Positions 1-10,000 of a stretch of 64,000 nucleotides of DNA are shown here, piece after piece. The notes beneath the pieces are model-generated. The model was not told where the DNA came from and did no database searches. It worked only from the letters and a program-made list of their open reading frames with translations. The position numbers and the translations under genes were made by a program. How positions within the stretch are numbered: the stretch's first letter is position 1; each line of letters begins with the position of its first letter. Source of the DNA: Pythium myriotylum (lineage: Eukaryota > Oomycota > Peronosporomycetes > Pythiales > Pythiaceae); assembly GCA_023091665.1 (NCBI GenBank), contig JALJCQ010000003.1, forward strand, positions 248,001-312,000, in the 5' to 3' direction.

Positions 1-682
1 GCGCCACGTGGAGACTCGGCAGTCTCGTTGGAATGTTGGTGCGACCGCTACTCTCCTCGTCGCTCATGCCAGCAGGGAGACTGTCGTCCTGGCTCCAGTT
101 CAAGTGGGCCCTGCAAAAATGTTTCGATTTCCGGCCTTTCGTGCAGCCAGGAACCTCGCAGCGGTGGCCTCCGCCGTGGGACCAGCAGTAATCCCCTCGG
201 CTCTGGGCACTCTTGGGGCACTCGGGGAACTGGCAACGACGGCCTCCGCCGTGGGCTCGGCACACGCCACGACTCACGGCGATCTTGTCACAGCCTGGAA
301 TCACGCAGGACTTGCCCCGACGTTTGTGTGGGCGATCTTGCGATCGAGAAGGAGAGTGGTCGTGGCTGTGCGATGGCGAGGGGGGACGGCTGTGCGGACG
401 ATGGAGAAGCCGCTCGATTATCTCGGCCGAGCGGTGGCGGTCGGTTGACTGGGAGCTGGGAGACCAGTTCGAGTACCTGAGGGGCTTTTCGATCACCCAA
501 GGCTCGGGTGCGGAGGTTGATCGATCGGCTCGCGACTCTACGAGTCCAAGTCGTACTTGGGTTGAGGCGGGGAGCAGAGCCTCAAGATGCCGCACGACCT
601 CGTGGTCTCGAGGCAGCACGACACACGTGTTGGTGCGAGCATCGCCGATGGAAATGGAGATCATCTTGCGCGACTGAATCAT
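1..682 (-). CDS. WRKY19-like Cys/His zinc-finger protein, 3' end cut by window edge
   Basis: The reading frame opens at an ATG at 682 and stays open for 227 codons to the left edge, so the last few residues and the stop lie outside. About residues 140-210 hold three C-x4-C...C-x2-H fingers joined by HGGG linkers (CVIPGC, GVCRAHGGG, YCWSHGGG), the arrangement called WRKY19-like in oomycete annotations. The N-terminal half is polar and rich in Ser, Pro, Arg and His. It is a clear paralogue of the gene at 1933-2631: both share the ISIGDA/ITISVGDA start, the CDKIAVSRGVCRAHGGG block and a C-terminal LPSL. A second ATG at 664 is possible. The function is not known; nucleic-acid or protein binding by the fingers is only inferred. 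I see no frameshift. Confidence 0.75.
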   Translation of the reverse strand, partial: MIQSRKMISISIGDARTNTCVVLPRDHEVVRHLEALLPASTQVRLGLVESRADRSTSAPEPWVIEKPLRYSNWSPSSQSTDRHRSAEIIERLLHRPHSRPPSPSHSHDHSPSRSQDRPHKRRGKSCVIPGCDKIAVSRGVCRAHGGGRRCQFPECPKSAQSRGDYCWSHGGGHRCEVPGCTKGRKSKHFCRAHLNWSQDDSLPAGMSDEESSGRTNIPTRLPSLHVA

Positions 683-1932
683 CGCGTCGGGACTGTGATT
701 CTTGAGCAATGACTGCCTCGCTCCCTTCGCTCTTGTCCTGGATTACCTTGCTCTCCCGGCTTGGACTACTCTTAGTGACTGGAGGGCCAGAACCACCTTC
801 GTTTCATCCACAACGAGACATTGTGGGTGAAATAACGGTGGCGACTGAGTTTCAGTATTCTCCGGGGAGTGACGAGTCAACCAAACACCACGCTGCACAC
901 GAAGAGCCTGGCAAATCATGTCCTGTTGCTCCACGTGGACTGAACATTGCGACCTCGATTGTGGATGCGAGATTGTGGGTGCTAAACTCGAGTTGGTTTT
1001 TTGCACGAGCTGGTGATGCGAGTAGAGATCGAGTCTTTCGAGACTCACTGTAGACTCAGTTGGACACATCGAGGATGTAGACTTGTTTCCTGTATGCCAC
1101 AGATCCCAAGAGGAGGAACCTACGGCTTTCCGCACACGTAGAGGGCGGTTCGTAATCGGTGATGCATTCAGATTAACGTCGCACATCGAGGGCTTCCATC
1201 TCCAGAAAATCACAATCTGTTTGTTGTGAGTGCTGACAGACTCCTCGCTTGTGGGTGAGGCGGCGTAAGTAAAGATCCCTCACCTGGCTCAGCCGGAGCG
1301 GATCCTCTCCCCAGCACGTCACAGCTCCTTACTGGCGTCGGTCCAACCACAATCTGGAGCCAGCAGTCGATCACGCTAGAAATCAAGTGTAATAACGATA
1401 CTGAAACACTGTACGTCCTGGATGGAGGGCATTGATCCCGGAGACCAACGTTTCCAGGGCCTTGCGTCGCTCTCCAACACACCAAGTGCTGGGTGATGAC
1501 TTCCATCCCAAGCTGATACGTGCAATGCCGTTAATTTCTCCCGAGTTCGACTTGGTGCCCTAGCCCGATCTTCATTAATCAGACGAAGGGGTCCACCTCA
1601 ATAAGCTAAGTTTCGGTCTCCATTCATGAATCCCGCATTCAAAACACGGCTCCACAATGAGGAAGTTCTCAATTAGGCAGCGTCCAAGCTCCTGGGATTG
1701 CATCCAGCCTTTTTATTGTTGGAGCCAGGAAGTTGGTCTTGCGTGCCTCTCGATCTCTTTGACGAGACTCGTCACATCCAGTTCAATCGAATAATCTCTC
1801 GCATGTCACTAAGTCGTGACGAGTCCTCGCCCTTCAACTGACTAAGCAGATTATTGCAACAAGCACCACCCATAGACAAACACAGTGTACAATCAGCTCC
1901 CATTTCGACACTGGCAATATCCGGAAGCCGCG
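683..1932. other. Intergenic stretch between the two zinc-finger paralogues
   Basis: No supportable gene. A short stretch near 803-830 resembles 2820-2850, upstream of the second paralogue, so part of the 5' flank was probably duplicated with the gene. Open frames here are short and lack family features. Confidence 0.4.
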
Positions 1933-2631
1933 CTACAACCTGTAGACTACTGGATTACGCGCCATGTCGCGCAGACTCGGTAATGTCACAAAGGCGTCAA
2001 CGGCTCGCGTCTCGGAAGCCTGTTCTGGACTCGAGGATTGCGCTCGAGACCATTCGTTGCCATGGATGCGACATAGCTGGTTGGACGTTGGTTTCCTTGA
2101 GCAGCCGGAGACGCGGCAACGGAGCCCGCCACCGTGGGACCAGCAGTAATCCCCACCACTTTGAGCGCTCTTGGGACATCCGTCTTGCTGGCAGCGACGC
2201 CCACCACCGTGAGCTCGACACACGCCGCGGCTGACTGCGATCTTGTCGCACCCAGCGATGCAGCAGCGTCGGTACCTTCGTCGATTAGCGGGTTTCACGC
2301 GGTCTTTTCGATCTCGCTGGTTGTTAACGTCGACGTATCCTGGCGTTCTGGCGTCTGGACTACGAGTGGAGGAATACTCCGAGGGAGGCGAATCGTCCGC
2401 GATTTCGAGGAGGGAGGTGTACCGTGGCGTTGGAGGATGAGTGGGGGACTCGGCTGAACGAGCGTGCGGGGGACGCGAGCGGTCGTAGACTCGGCTGGAA
2501 CGAGTCGTTGGGATCCCCATGGGCAGAAGCTGCTCGATGAGGCGCACGATCTCGTGGTGGCGAGGCAGCACGATGCAGGCGCTGGCGTCGGCATCGCCGA
2601 CGGAGATCGTGATCATCTCGTCGCTTGGCAT
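1933..2631 (-). CDS. WRKY19-like Cys/His zinc-finger protein
   Basis: A complete 232-residue single-exon frame. Residues 1-15 (MPSDEMITISVGDA) match the start of the neighbouring paralogue. Residues 40-115 are low-complexity Ser/Pro/Arg. Residues about 123-193 hold three finger repeats: CCIAGC...GVCRAHGGG, CQQDGC...YCWSHGGG and CRVSGC...QLCRIHG. The C-terminal tail (residues 215-232) ends TLPSLRDMARNPVVYRL. The family is widespread in oomycetes and named for similarity to finger repeats found beside plant WRKY19; there is no WRKY domain here. It forms a tandem pair with the gene at the left edge, same strand, about 1.25 kb apart. A regulatory or nuclear role would be inference only. Confidence 0.8.
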   Translation of the reverse strand: MPSDEMITISVGDADASACIVLPRHHEIVRLIEQLLPMGIPTTRSSRVYDRSRPPHARSAESPTHPPTPRYTSLLEIADDSPPSEYSSTRSPDARTPGYVDVNNQRDRKDRVKPANRRRYRRCCIAGCDKIAVSRGVCRAHGGGRRCQQDGCPKSAQSGGDYCWSHGGGLRCRVSGCSRKPTSNQLCRIHGNEWSRAQSSSPEQASETRAVDAFVTLPSLRDMARNPVVYRL

Positions 2632-3091
2632 AGCTCGTCGATCCGGTTTGGGGGCGGAAATGAGGGAGGGTGTGGCGTCGTTGATGGTCTGTGTGGGGCA
2701 AATGTTTGGTCGACTTTGGACAAAACTTCCTCGTGATCAGTAGAGAGAATTCAGTTACCCACAATCGCCTGCAACCATCAGCCGCTTTTGCGATTGAGAA
2801 TGAGAGGGATTGGTACAACCCGAACTGATTCATCCACAACGCCACAACCCAACTTCCACGTCTGCCGCGTAGGACAGACCACCCACGAGGATGTCCTTCA
2901 CATCGCTAACACTTCGAAATCTCACTCTTGACGTGTCAATGCAGATGCAACCCATTGTCCTTCTCGACACCCGTGGAACTACACAGACAACCTCTACTGT
3001 ACACGTCACGATCTCTGTCTGTCTTCATGGTAATCTATCGACATGATTATGCGGAATTCGGGTTCATATTAGTATTGAAGAGATTAGTCCG
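2632..3091. other. Intergenic, possible oomycete initiator for the zinc-finger gene
   Basis: On the minus strand, 2791-2808 reads CCCTCTCATTCTCAATCG, close to the oomycete initiator. It would give a 5' UTR of about 160 nt for the zinc-finger gene. Nothing else is recognised. Confidence 0.35.
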
Positions 3092-4273
3092 TCAATAGTT
3101 CGCACGACGCGAGTGCGACTGCATGTACAACTCGTAGAGGTCCGCTCGCTTGCGCAGATGCTCTTGCATAGGCCCGAGCAAGCGCTTGAAGGTCTTCCTA
3201 TCGAGCACGAGACACTTGGTTTTGCGCACAGCCGTGACCGTGGCCATGCGGCGGTCGTTAGTGACGAGCGCGAGCTCGCCGAAAAAGTCTCCAGAGCCCA
3301 GACGCGCTGAGACCTCCTCGCCGTGCTGCGTGCACTTGACCTCGCCGTCCTCGACAATGTAAAAGTCGTCGCCGGCCGAGCCTTCCTCGATCACAGTGGC
3401 ACCCGGTGCAAAGTACTCGACACGCAGCGCGTCCGCCACGATCATCTTCTCGTAGCCCGAGAGCGTCGCGAAGATCGGGACCTGGTCGATGAAGTCGAGG
3501 TAGAGCTGTCGCTGCTTGATCGTCGTCTCCATGAGCACGCGCTTGAACGTCACACGATCGAGCGACCAGCACTCGACAGCCGTCGTCGCTCGGATGGTCG
3601 CGGCGCGCGGCGCGTCGTAGAGCAGCGCGAGCTCGCCGAAAAAGTTGCGCTCGGACGTGCCGTCGACCTCGCCGACCACGCGACTGTTGATCTCCACTTG
3701 GCACACGCCGCTGTCGACAATGTAGAAGAGATCGCCGGCGTCGCCCTGGCGGATGATCTCTTGCCCACGCTCAACCGCCACGTACTTCATGGCGTGCACG
3801 AGGATCTGCTGGGTCTCGTCCGAGATGTTGGCGAAGAGCAGGTTCCGGCGCACCGACTTGCGGATCGAGGCTTCGTCCTGTGCGCTCTTGGGGTACACGG
3901 GCGGCGACCAGGACTTGTCCATGGTCACGAGCGACGAGACCACGGATCGTCGGTGGTGGGTCGAGCTGCCACGCAGCCGTGCAGCGATCGCGGCCATGTC
4001 GACGTGGTCGTCGGGCTCGCTCTCGTCGTCCTCGTCGGTTTGGGCGTCGTCCGAGTCCGAGAACATCTTCTCGTCGTCGTCGTCGTCGTCATGTTCGTCA
4101 TTTTCGCCACCGTGGTGAGTCTCATCGCACTTGCTGTCGCTGCGTAGTGCGCGTGGCTTGTGGAGCTCGCCGCTGCCTCGGCGCTTGGCGTCGTCGCCTC
4201 GCTTGGCCTCGCGCGCTTTCTCAGCCATCGCAATTGTCCGAGTGCGGAACGGGATTTTCCGGCGACCTCTCAT
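3092..4273 (-). CDS. cAMP-dependent protein kinase regulatory subunit
   Basis: A 393-residue single-exon protein with two tandem cyclic-nucleotide-binding domains, at about residues 146-262 and 266-380. Both carry the phosphate-binding cassette with its key Arg: FGELALLYDAPRAAT at 212-226 and FGELALVTNDRRMAT at 331-345. A basic HHRRSVVSS patch at 106-114 lies where the pseudosubstrate/inhibitor site of regulatory subunits sits, about 35 residues before the first domain. By family knowledge it binds and inhibits the PKA catalytic subunit until cAMP is bound. The N-terminus is strongly charged (a run of Asp/Glu at 58-92, encoded by GTC/GAC repeats). It shows no recognisable RIIa dimerisation/docking domain, so it may be monomeric. 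A second ATG at 4228 could be the true start. Confidence 0.93.
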   Translation of the reverse strand: MRGRRKIPFRTRTIAMAEKAREAKRGDDAKRRGSGELHKPRALRSDSKCDETHHGGENDEHDDDDDDEKMFSDSDDAQTDEDDESEPDDHVDMAAIAARLRGSSTHHRRSVVSSLVTMDKSWSPPVYPKSAQDEASIRKSVRRNLLFANISDETQQILVHAMKYVAVERGQEIIRQGDAGDLFYIVDSGVCQVEINSRVVGEVDGTSERNFFGELALLYDAPRAATIRATTAVECWSLDRVTFKRVLMETTIKQRQLYLDFIDQVPIFATLSGYEKMIVADALRVEYFAPGATVIEEGSAGDDFYIVEDGEVKCTQHGEEVSARLGSGDFFGELALVTNDRRMATVTAVRKTKCLVLDRKTFKRLLGPMQEHLRKRADLYELYMQSHSRRANY

Positions 4274-4978
4274 GGCGATAAGATCGCGAAGGCAGAAGAG
4301 GATCTTCTTTCTCTAGATGCAGAAGAGTCATAAGACCCGTGTGCTGCTGCGAGGCACGTACGCCACATGCGACTCGCGAATGGTGAGGAGCTCTCTTCAA
4401 GAATAACTGAGACCGTCAAACCAAGCCGAGGAGCTAAGTGAGATGGAAGCTAGACCAAACCGACGAGAGATGAGACCTCCACCGAAGGGAAGGAGAGAAG
4501 AGCGAAGGAAGCAAGGCCACGCGGGCTCTGAGTGTCTCTGAGGGCTCACGCCACCATCCCACGTGCGTGGCAGTCGTCGTGCGAAAGGACGCGGGGCGGG
4601 AAAAAGGAAAGAACTAGGTCGGGGGCAGAATGTTTTAAATTACTTACGGAGAAAAACCTGGGCTCTTGGACCGCGTCTTACTATTGCGCTTTGTATAGCC
4701 CAAGAGCAAGCTCTTGGTTCCAGGGGCTTTGAAGAACGTTGCGCCGCGGTCTGGGTGGTGCGCCCTGTCTCTCTATCTATAGCCAGAACCTCGAGGTCTC
4801 CACACGTCCATGCGGCTGCGATCACCCTTTGGCGCCAGTATGCGCGTAATATATACCACCGGATGGAAGGCTCTGATTGGCTGAATATAAATAACTTCGG
4901 ATCTTGAACCGCTGTGGCTCGTGAGCAGCTCCGGTCCAACATGGAAGGGGAGAAGGAGAGGATGCTGCCTCGCGATGG
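4274..4978. other. Divergent intergenic region, PKA-R / inositol oxygenase
   Basis: Shared upstream region of two divergently transcribed genes. On the plus strand, 4876-4893 reads ATTGGCTGAATATAAATA, an inverted CCAAT box plus an AT-rich TATA-like element about 90 bp before the first ATG of the oxygenase. No gene is seen here. Confidence 0.4.
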
Positions 4979-5947
4979 ATGGCTCGAGGCGCGCGAGTGG
5001 CTCGGCGCTCAGTTGCCAAGTTGAATCCACGAGCCCAAGCCGACGCCATGGACATCCAAGTCTCCAAGCGCCACGTCGCGACCGAGCTCGCGCCCAAGCT
5101 CGAGGTCAAGCAGGCGCTCGCGCCCGGCAAGAGCGTCGAGGCGTTCCGCAACTACAAGGACTCGTCGCGCCAGGCCACGGTCGAGCGCCACTACAAGCTC
5201 ATGCGCCAGCACCAGACCGTGGCCTTCTACGACAAGATGCAGGCCAAGTACGGCGGCTTCCAGCACGCCAAGATGACCGTGCTCGAGGCCTTTGAGGCGC
5301 TCAAGGGATACGTCGACTCGTCGGACCCAGACTCGGAGATGCCCAACATGGAGCACATGCTGCAGACCGCGGAAGGCATCCGCGCCGCTGGACACCCGGA
5401 CTGGTTTCAGTTGGTTGGACTGCTCCATGACATGGGCAAGATCCAGTACCTCTGGGGCGCCAAGGAGGACGGCCAGGAAGGCACGGCCGATGGAGACCAG
5501 TGGTCGCTCGGTGGCGACACGTGGGTGCTTGGCTGTCGTATCCCCGACACGGCTGTCTTCCCAGAGTACAACGCGCTCAATCCGGACATGCAGGACCCTC
5601 GATACAACACCGAGTACGGCATGTACCAACCGCACTGTGGACTCCACAACCTCAAGTTTGCCTGGGGCCACGACGAGTATTTGTACCAAATGCTCAAGTT
5701 CAACAAGACGACGATCCCGGAAGAAGGGCTCGCTATGGTGCGATTCCACTCGTGCTACCCGTGGCACAAGGACAAGGAGTACGCACACCTCATGGCCGAG
5801 GGCGACGACGAGCTCATGGACTGGGTGCTCGAGTTCAACAAGTTTGACTTGTACACCAAGGCCGACTCGCGCCCAGACGCCGCCAAGCTCTGGCCGTACT
5901 ACCAGTCGCTCATCGACAAGTACCTCCCGGGCAAGCTCTGCTGGTAG
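4979..5947 (+). CDS. myo-inositol oxygenase
   Basis: A single-exon protein of 322 residues from the ATG at 4979, or 299 from the ATG at 5048. The latter is closer to the usual length of the family (about 285), and residues 1-23 are Arg/Ala-rich and may not be translated. The enzyme is a di-iron oxygenase that cleaves myo-inositol with O2 to D-glucuronate. All expected iron ligands are visible (numbering from 4979): His126 (MEHMLQTAE), His150-Asp151 (LLHDMGK), His231 (WGHDEY), His257 (VRFHSCYPWH) and Asp290 (FNKFDLYTK). The C-terminus LIDKYLPGKLCW matches the conserved end of the family. It is cytosolic, with no signal peptide. It converges on LSM2, 264 bp downstream. Confidence 0.96.
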   Translation: MARGARVARRSVAKLNPRAQADAMDIQVSKRHVATELAPKLEVKQALAPGKSVEAFRNYKDSSRQATVERHYKLMRQHQTVAFYDKMQAKYGGFQHAKMTVLEAFEALKGYVDSSDPDSEMPNMEHMLQTAEGIRAAGHPDWFQLVGLLHDMGKIQYLWGAKEDGQEGTADGDQWSLGGDTWVLGCRIPDTAVFPEYNALNPDMQDPRYNTEYGMYQPHCGLHNLKFAWGHDEYLYQMLKFNKTTIPEEGLAMVRFHSCYPWHKDKEYAHLMAEGDDELMDWVLEFNKFDLYTKADSRPDAAKLWPYYQSLIDKYLPGKLCW

Positions 5948-6211
5948 ATTCCGCAGGCTGACGATGCCACAGACACGGTCGTGGCCGGGCTTCCTCTCGC
6001 TCTTCTGGTTTGCACCAGGAGACAAATATTTATAAGGCAGGCAGACCACTGCTAGAACGTGGTGTCTGCTGGCGACGAGGGAGTCCGTAGAGGCTACAAG
6101 TAGCCACCAGCATTTCCTTTTCTTTTCCCCCCACCACTCGCTTTTCGTGTACGCCTGGATTGCATATTTTTGCTCGCATCATATTCTTCGGTAGCTCTGC
6201 ATGTGTGTTTC

Positions 6212-6692
6212 CTACGCCTGCTTGTTGGCCTTGGCCTCTCGTCTTGCTGCGTCTTGGAGCAGCTCGGTGTCCACTTCGGCCGCTGGGATCTGCACGTACC
6301 GGATCACGCTGCCGCGGATGAACGCGTGCTTCATATTCATCTACACTCGCACCCAATTCTCCATTAGACAGGCCATCTTCCCCTCTCGTTCAAAAGAATC
6401 CACACGCACGAGCTGCGGGAACTTTTCTCCGTCCACGACCGACACGTTGAGCAGCTTGATGTTGAGGTACTGGTCCACCGAGTGGAGCGTGCCCACGAGC
6501 GCCACGTCGTTCTTGAGCTCGACGGCCACTTGCTTGCCGATCAACGTCTTGAAAAACGAGTAAAACAACTGCGAGAAAAAAAATAAAAACACGTAAGAAC
6601 ATCAGCATCACACGCGCTTTCTCGTGGGCACCATTGCGCGGCGCGGCGATCGCTCGCGGCGGCGTCGGAGGCGGAGAGAGCGCGCGTACCAT
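6212..6692 (-). CDS. LSM2: U6 snRNA-associated Sm-like protein LSM2, three exons
   Basis: Coding exons are 6690-6692, 6410-6568 and 6212-6340, with introns 6569-6689 (GTACGC...CTCGCAG) and 6341-6409 (GTGCGT...GTGTAG). The spliced product has 96 residues, against 95 in human. It begins MLFYSFFKTLIGK, continues ELKNDVALVGTLHSVDQYLNIKL (Sm1 motif) and AFIRGSVIRYVQI (Sm2), and ends in an acidic/basic helix (EVDTELLQDAARREA). Without the second splice the Sm2 motif is lost, which supports the model. LSM2 is part of the LSM1-7 ring (mRNA decay) and the LSM2-8 ring (U6 snRNA, splicing). The first coding exon contains only the initiator ATG. Confidence 0.93.
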
Positions 6693-7055
6693 GGTCGGGG
6701 GCTTGGTGGGTCTCCTGATGCCGGAGGCTGATCCAGCGAGGGGCTCAATTGGGTGGTGGATTTTTGAAGAGTGAAGTAAAACCCAATTGACACAACGTGG
6801 GTTATTGAGAAACTGATTATGGAAATTTGAGTATAGATGGTGAGGGGTTATTAACTCAAGAATTGACAGAGAGGAAGCAAGAGGGATTGTATGATGATAA
6901 AGTGAGAGGATGAATCATTGGGAGGGAGAAGGATGAGGTAGAAATCGAGTATGTATAAAGCGGAAGATATGCATGTGGGGTTACTACGGATATCACACAC
7001 GGGAAATACTCCGAGCATCGCTTGACGCCAAACACGACGACACGATGTCGCTCGA
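6693..7055. other. Intergenic, 5' of LSM2 and 3' of the repeat protein gene
   Basis: AT-richer than its flanks; no gene or element recognised. Confidence 0.4.
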
Positions 7056-10000
7056 TTAGAGGTCGAGGCAGTCGTTGACGATCCAGCGCACGGCGGCGTT
7101 GAAGATCTCGTCCTTCTCGTACACGCCGTAGTAACCGAACTGTCAGAGACAAAGACACAAGTTAGCCTCAATCCATGGATGGCAGGATGCAAGTGGAGAT
7201 GACATACCTTGTTCGAGGCCTGCGTGATGCACTGCTCGAGCAGACCCTTGAGCAGGTGGACCTTCTTGACCTGGAGTTCGGCAAGCTCGAGTTTTTGCGC
7301 AAGCATGGCGGCGTCACCAGAGAATTGTTCAGCGATCTTGGCGCGGAACTCTGGCTTGGTCATGTAGCGAGTGTCCGGGTTGACGACAGGAGTGTCTTCA
7401 GCAGGACGAGGAAGGTTCTGGGGCACTGGAAGAGGTTCATCGTACGACTTGTGGTCCTCCTCGGGAGCCTCGACAACAGTCTTGGTCTCCTCGCCGGTGG
7501 CAGGGTTCTCCGAGATGACAGTCGAGTCACCCGTCACCGGGTTCTCCTCGATCACCGACTTGGTCTCCTCGCCGGTCAATGGGTCCTGAGCGATCACGAT
7601 CTCCTTCTCCTCCTCGCCCGTCGATGGGTTCACGACGACGACATCCTTCTCGCCAGTGGCAGCGTTCACTTCCACGACTTCCTTCTCGCCCGTCGAAGGG
7701 TTCTCCACGACCTCAACCTTGGTCTGCTCCTCCTCCTGGACGGTCGGGTTCTCCTCGACGTACGGCTTCTGCTCCTGCTCGCCGGTCAACGGGTTCTCCA
7801 CGGTCTCGGTCTTCTCGCCGGTGAGAGCGTTCTCCTCGATCACCGTCTTCTCGCCCGTCACCTGGTTCTCCTCAATGATCGTCGTCTTCACTTCCTCGCC
7901 AGTTGAGTCGCTGATCTCCGTGATGACGGTCTCGCCGGTGGCCGGGTTCTCCTCGATCACCTTGTCGTTGCCAGTCACAGGGTCCTCCACGACGGTGGTC
8001 GTGGTCTGGGCCTCGTCCGTGACGACCTCCTTGACGCTGGTCTCAGTCTGCTCATCGTACGACTTGTGCTCCTCCTCGTACGACTTGTGGTCCTCCTCGG
8101 GAGCCTCGACAACAGTCTTGGTCTCCTCGCCGGTGGCAGGGTTCTCCGAGATGACAGTCGAGTCACCCGTCACCGGGTTCTCCTCGATCACCGACTTGGT
8201 CTCCTCGCCGGTCAATGGGTCCTGAGCGATCACGATCTCCTTCTCCTCCTCGCCCGTCGATGGGTTCACGACGACGACATCCTTCTCGCCAGTGGCAGCG
8301 TTCACTTCCACGACTTCCTTCTCGCCCGTCGAAGGGTTCTCCACGACCTCAACCTTGGTCTGCTCCTCCTCCTGGACGGTCGGGTTCTCCTCGACGTACG
8401 GCTTCTGCTCCTGCTCGCCGGTCAACGGGTTCTCCACGGTCTCGGTCTTCTCGCCGGTGAGAGCGTTCTCCTCGATCACCGTCTTCTCGCCCGTCACCTG
8501 GTTCTCCTCAATGATCGTCGTCTTCACTTCCTCGCCAGTTGAGTCGCTGATCTCCGTGATGACGGTCTCGCCGGTGGCCGGGTTCTCCTCGATCACCTTG
8601 TCGTTGCCAGTCACAGGGTCCTCCACGACGGTGGTCGTGGTCTGGGCCTCGTCCGTGACGACCTCCTTGACGCTGGTCTCAGTCTGCTCATCGTACGACT
8701 TGTGCTCCTCCTCGTACGACTTGTGGTCCTCCTCGGGAGCCTCGACAACAGTCTTGGTCTCCTCGCCGGTGGCAGGGTTCTCCGAGATGACAGTCGAGTC
8801 ACCCGTCACCGGGTTCTCCTCGATCACCGACTTGGTCTCCTCGCCGGTCAATGGGTCCTGAGCGATCACGATCTCCTTCTCCTCCTCGCCCGTCGATGGG
8901 TTCACGACGACGACATCCTTCTCGCCAGTGGCAGCGTTCACTTCCACGACTTCCTTCTCGCCCGTCGAAGGGTTCTCCACGACCTCAACCTTGGTCTGCT
9001 CCTCCTCCTGGACGGTCGGGTTCTCCTCGACGTACGGCTTCTGCTCCTGCTCGCCGGTCAACGGGTTCTCCACGGTCTCGGTCTTCTCGCCGGTGAGAGC
9101 GTTCTCCTCGATCACCGTCTTCTCGCCCGTCACCTGGTTCTCCTCAATGATCGTCGTCTTCACTTCCTCGCCAGTTGAGTCGCTGATCTCCGTGATGACG
9201 GTCTCGCCGGTGGCCGGGTTCTCCTCGATCACCTTGTCGTTGCCAGTCACAGGGTCCTCCACGACGGTGGTCGTGGTCTGGGCCTCGTCCGTGACGACCT
9301 CCTTGACGCTGGTCTCAGTCTGCTCATCGTACGACTTGTGCTCCTCCTCGTACGACTTGTGGTCCTCCTCGGGAGCCTCGACAACAGTCTTGGTCTCCTC
9401 GCCGGTGGCAGGGTTCTCCGAGATGACAGTCGAGTCACCCGTCACCGGGTTCTCCTCGATCACCGACTTGGTCTCCTCGCCGGTCAATGGGTCCTGAGCG
9501 ATCACGATCTCCTTCTCCTCCTCGCCCGTCGATGGGTTCACGACGACGACATCCTTCTCGCCAGTGGCAGCGTTCACTTCCACGACTTCCTTCTCGCCCG
9601 TCGAAGGGTTCTCCACGACCTCAACCTTGGTCTGCTCCTCCTCCTGGACGGTCGGGTTCTCCTCGACGTACGGCTTCTGCTCCTGCTCGCCGGTCAACGG
9701 GTTCTCCACGGTCTCGGTCTTCTCGCCGGTGAGAGCGTTCTCCTCGATCACCGTCTTCTCGCCCGTCACCTGGTTCTCCTCAATGATCGTCGTCTTCACT
9801 TCCTCGCCAGTTGAGTCGCTGATCTCCGTGATGACGGTCTCGCCGGTGGCCGGGTTCTCCTCGATCACCTTGTCGTTGCCAGTCACAGGGTCCTCCACGA
9901 CGGTGGTCGTGGTCTGGGCCTCGTCCGTGACGACCTCCTTGACGCTGGTCTCAGTCTGCTCATCGTACGACTTGTGCTCCTCCTCGTACGACTTGTGGTC

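Noticed and set aside
5009..6049. 346-codon minus-strand frame opposite inositol oxygenase
   Set aside because: Antisense of a gene with all iron ligands; no motif of its own.
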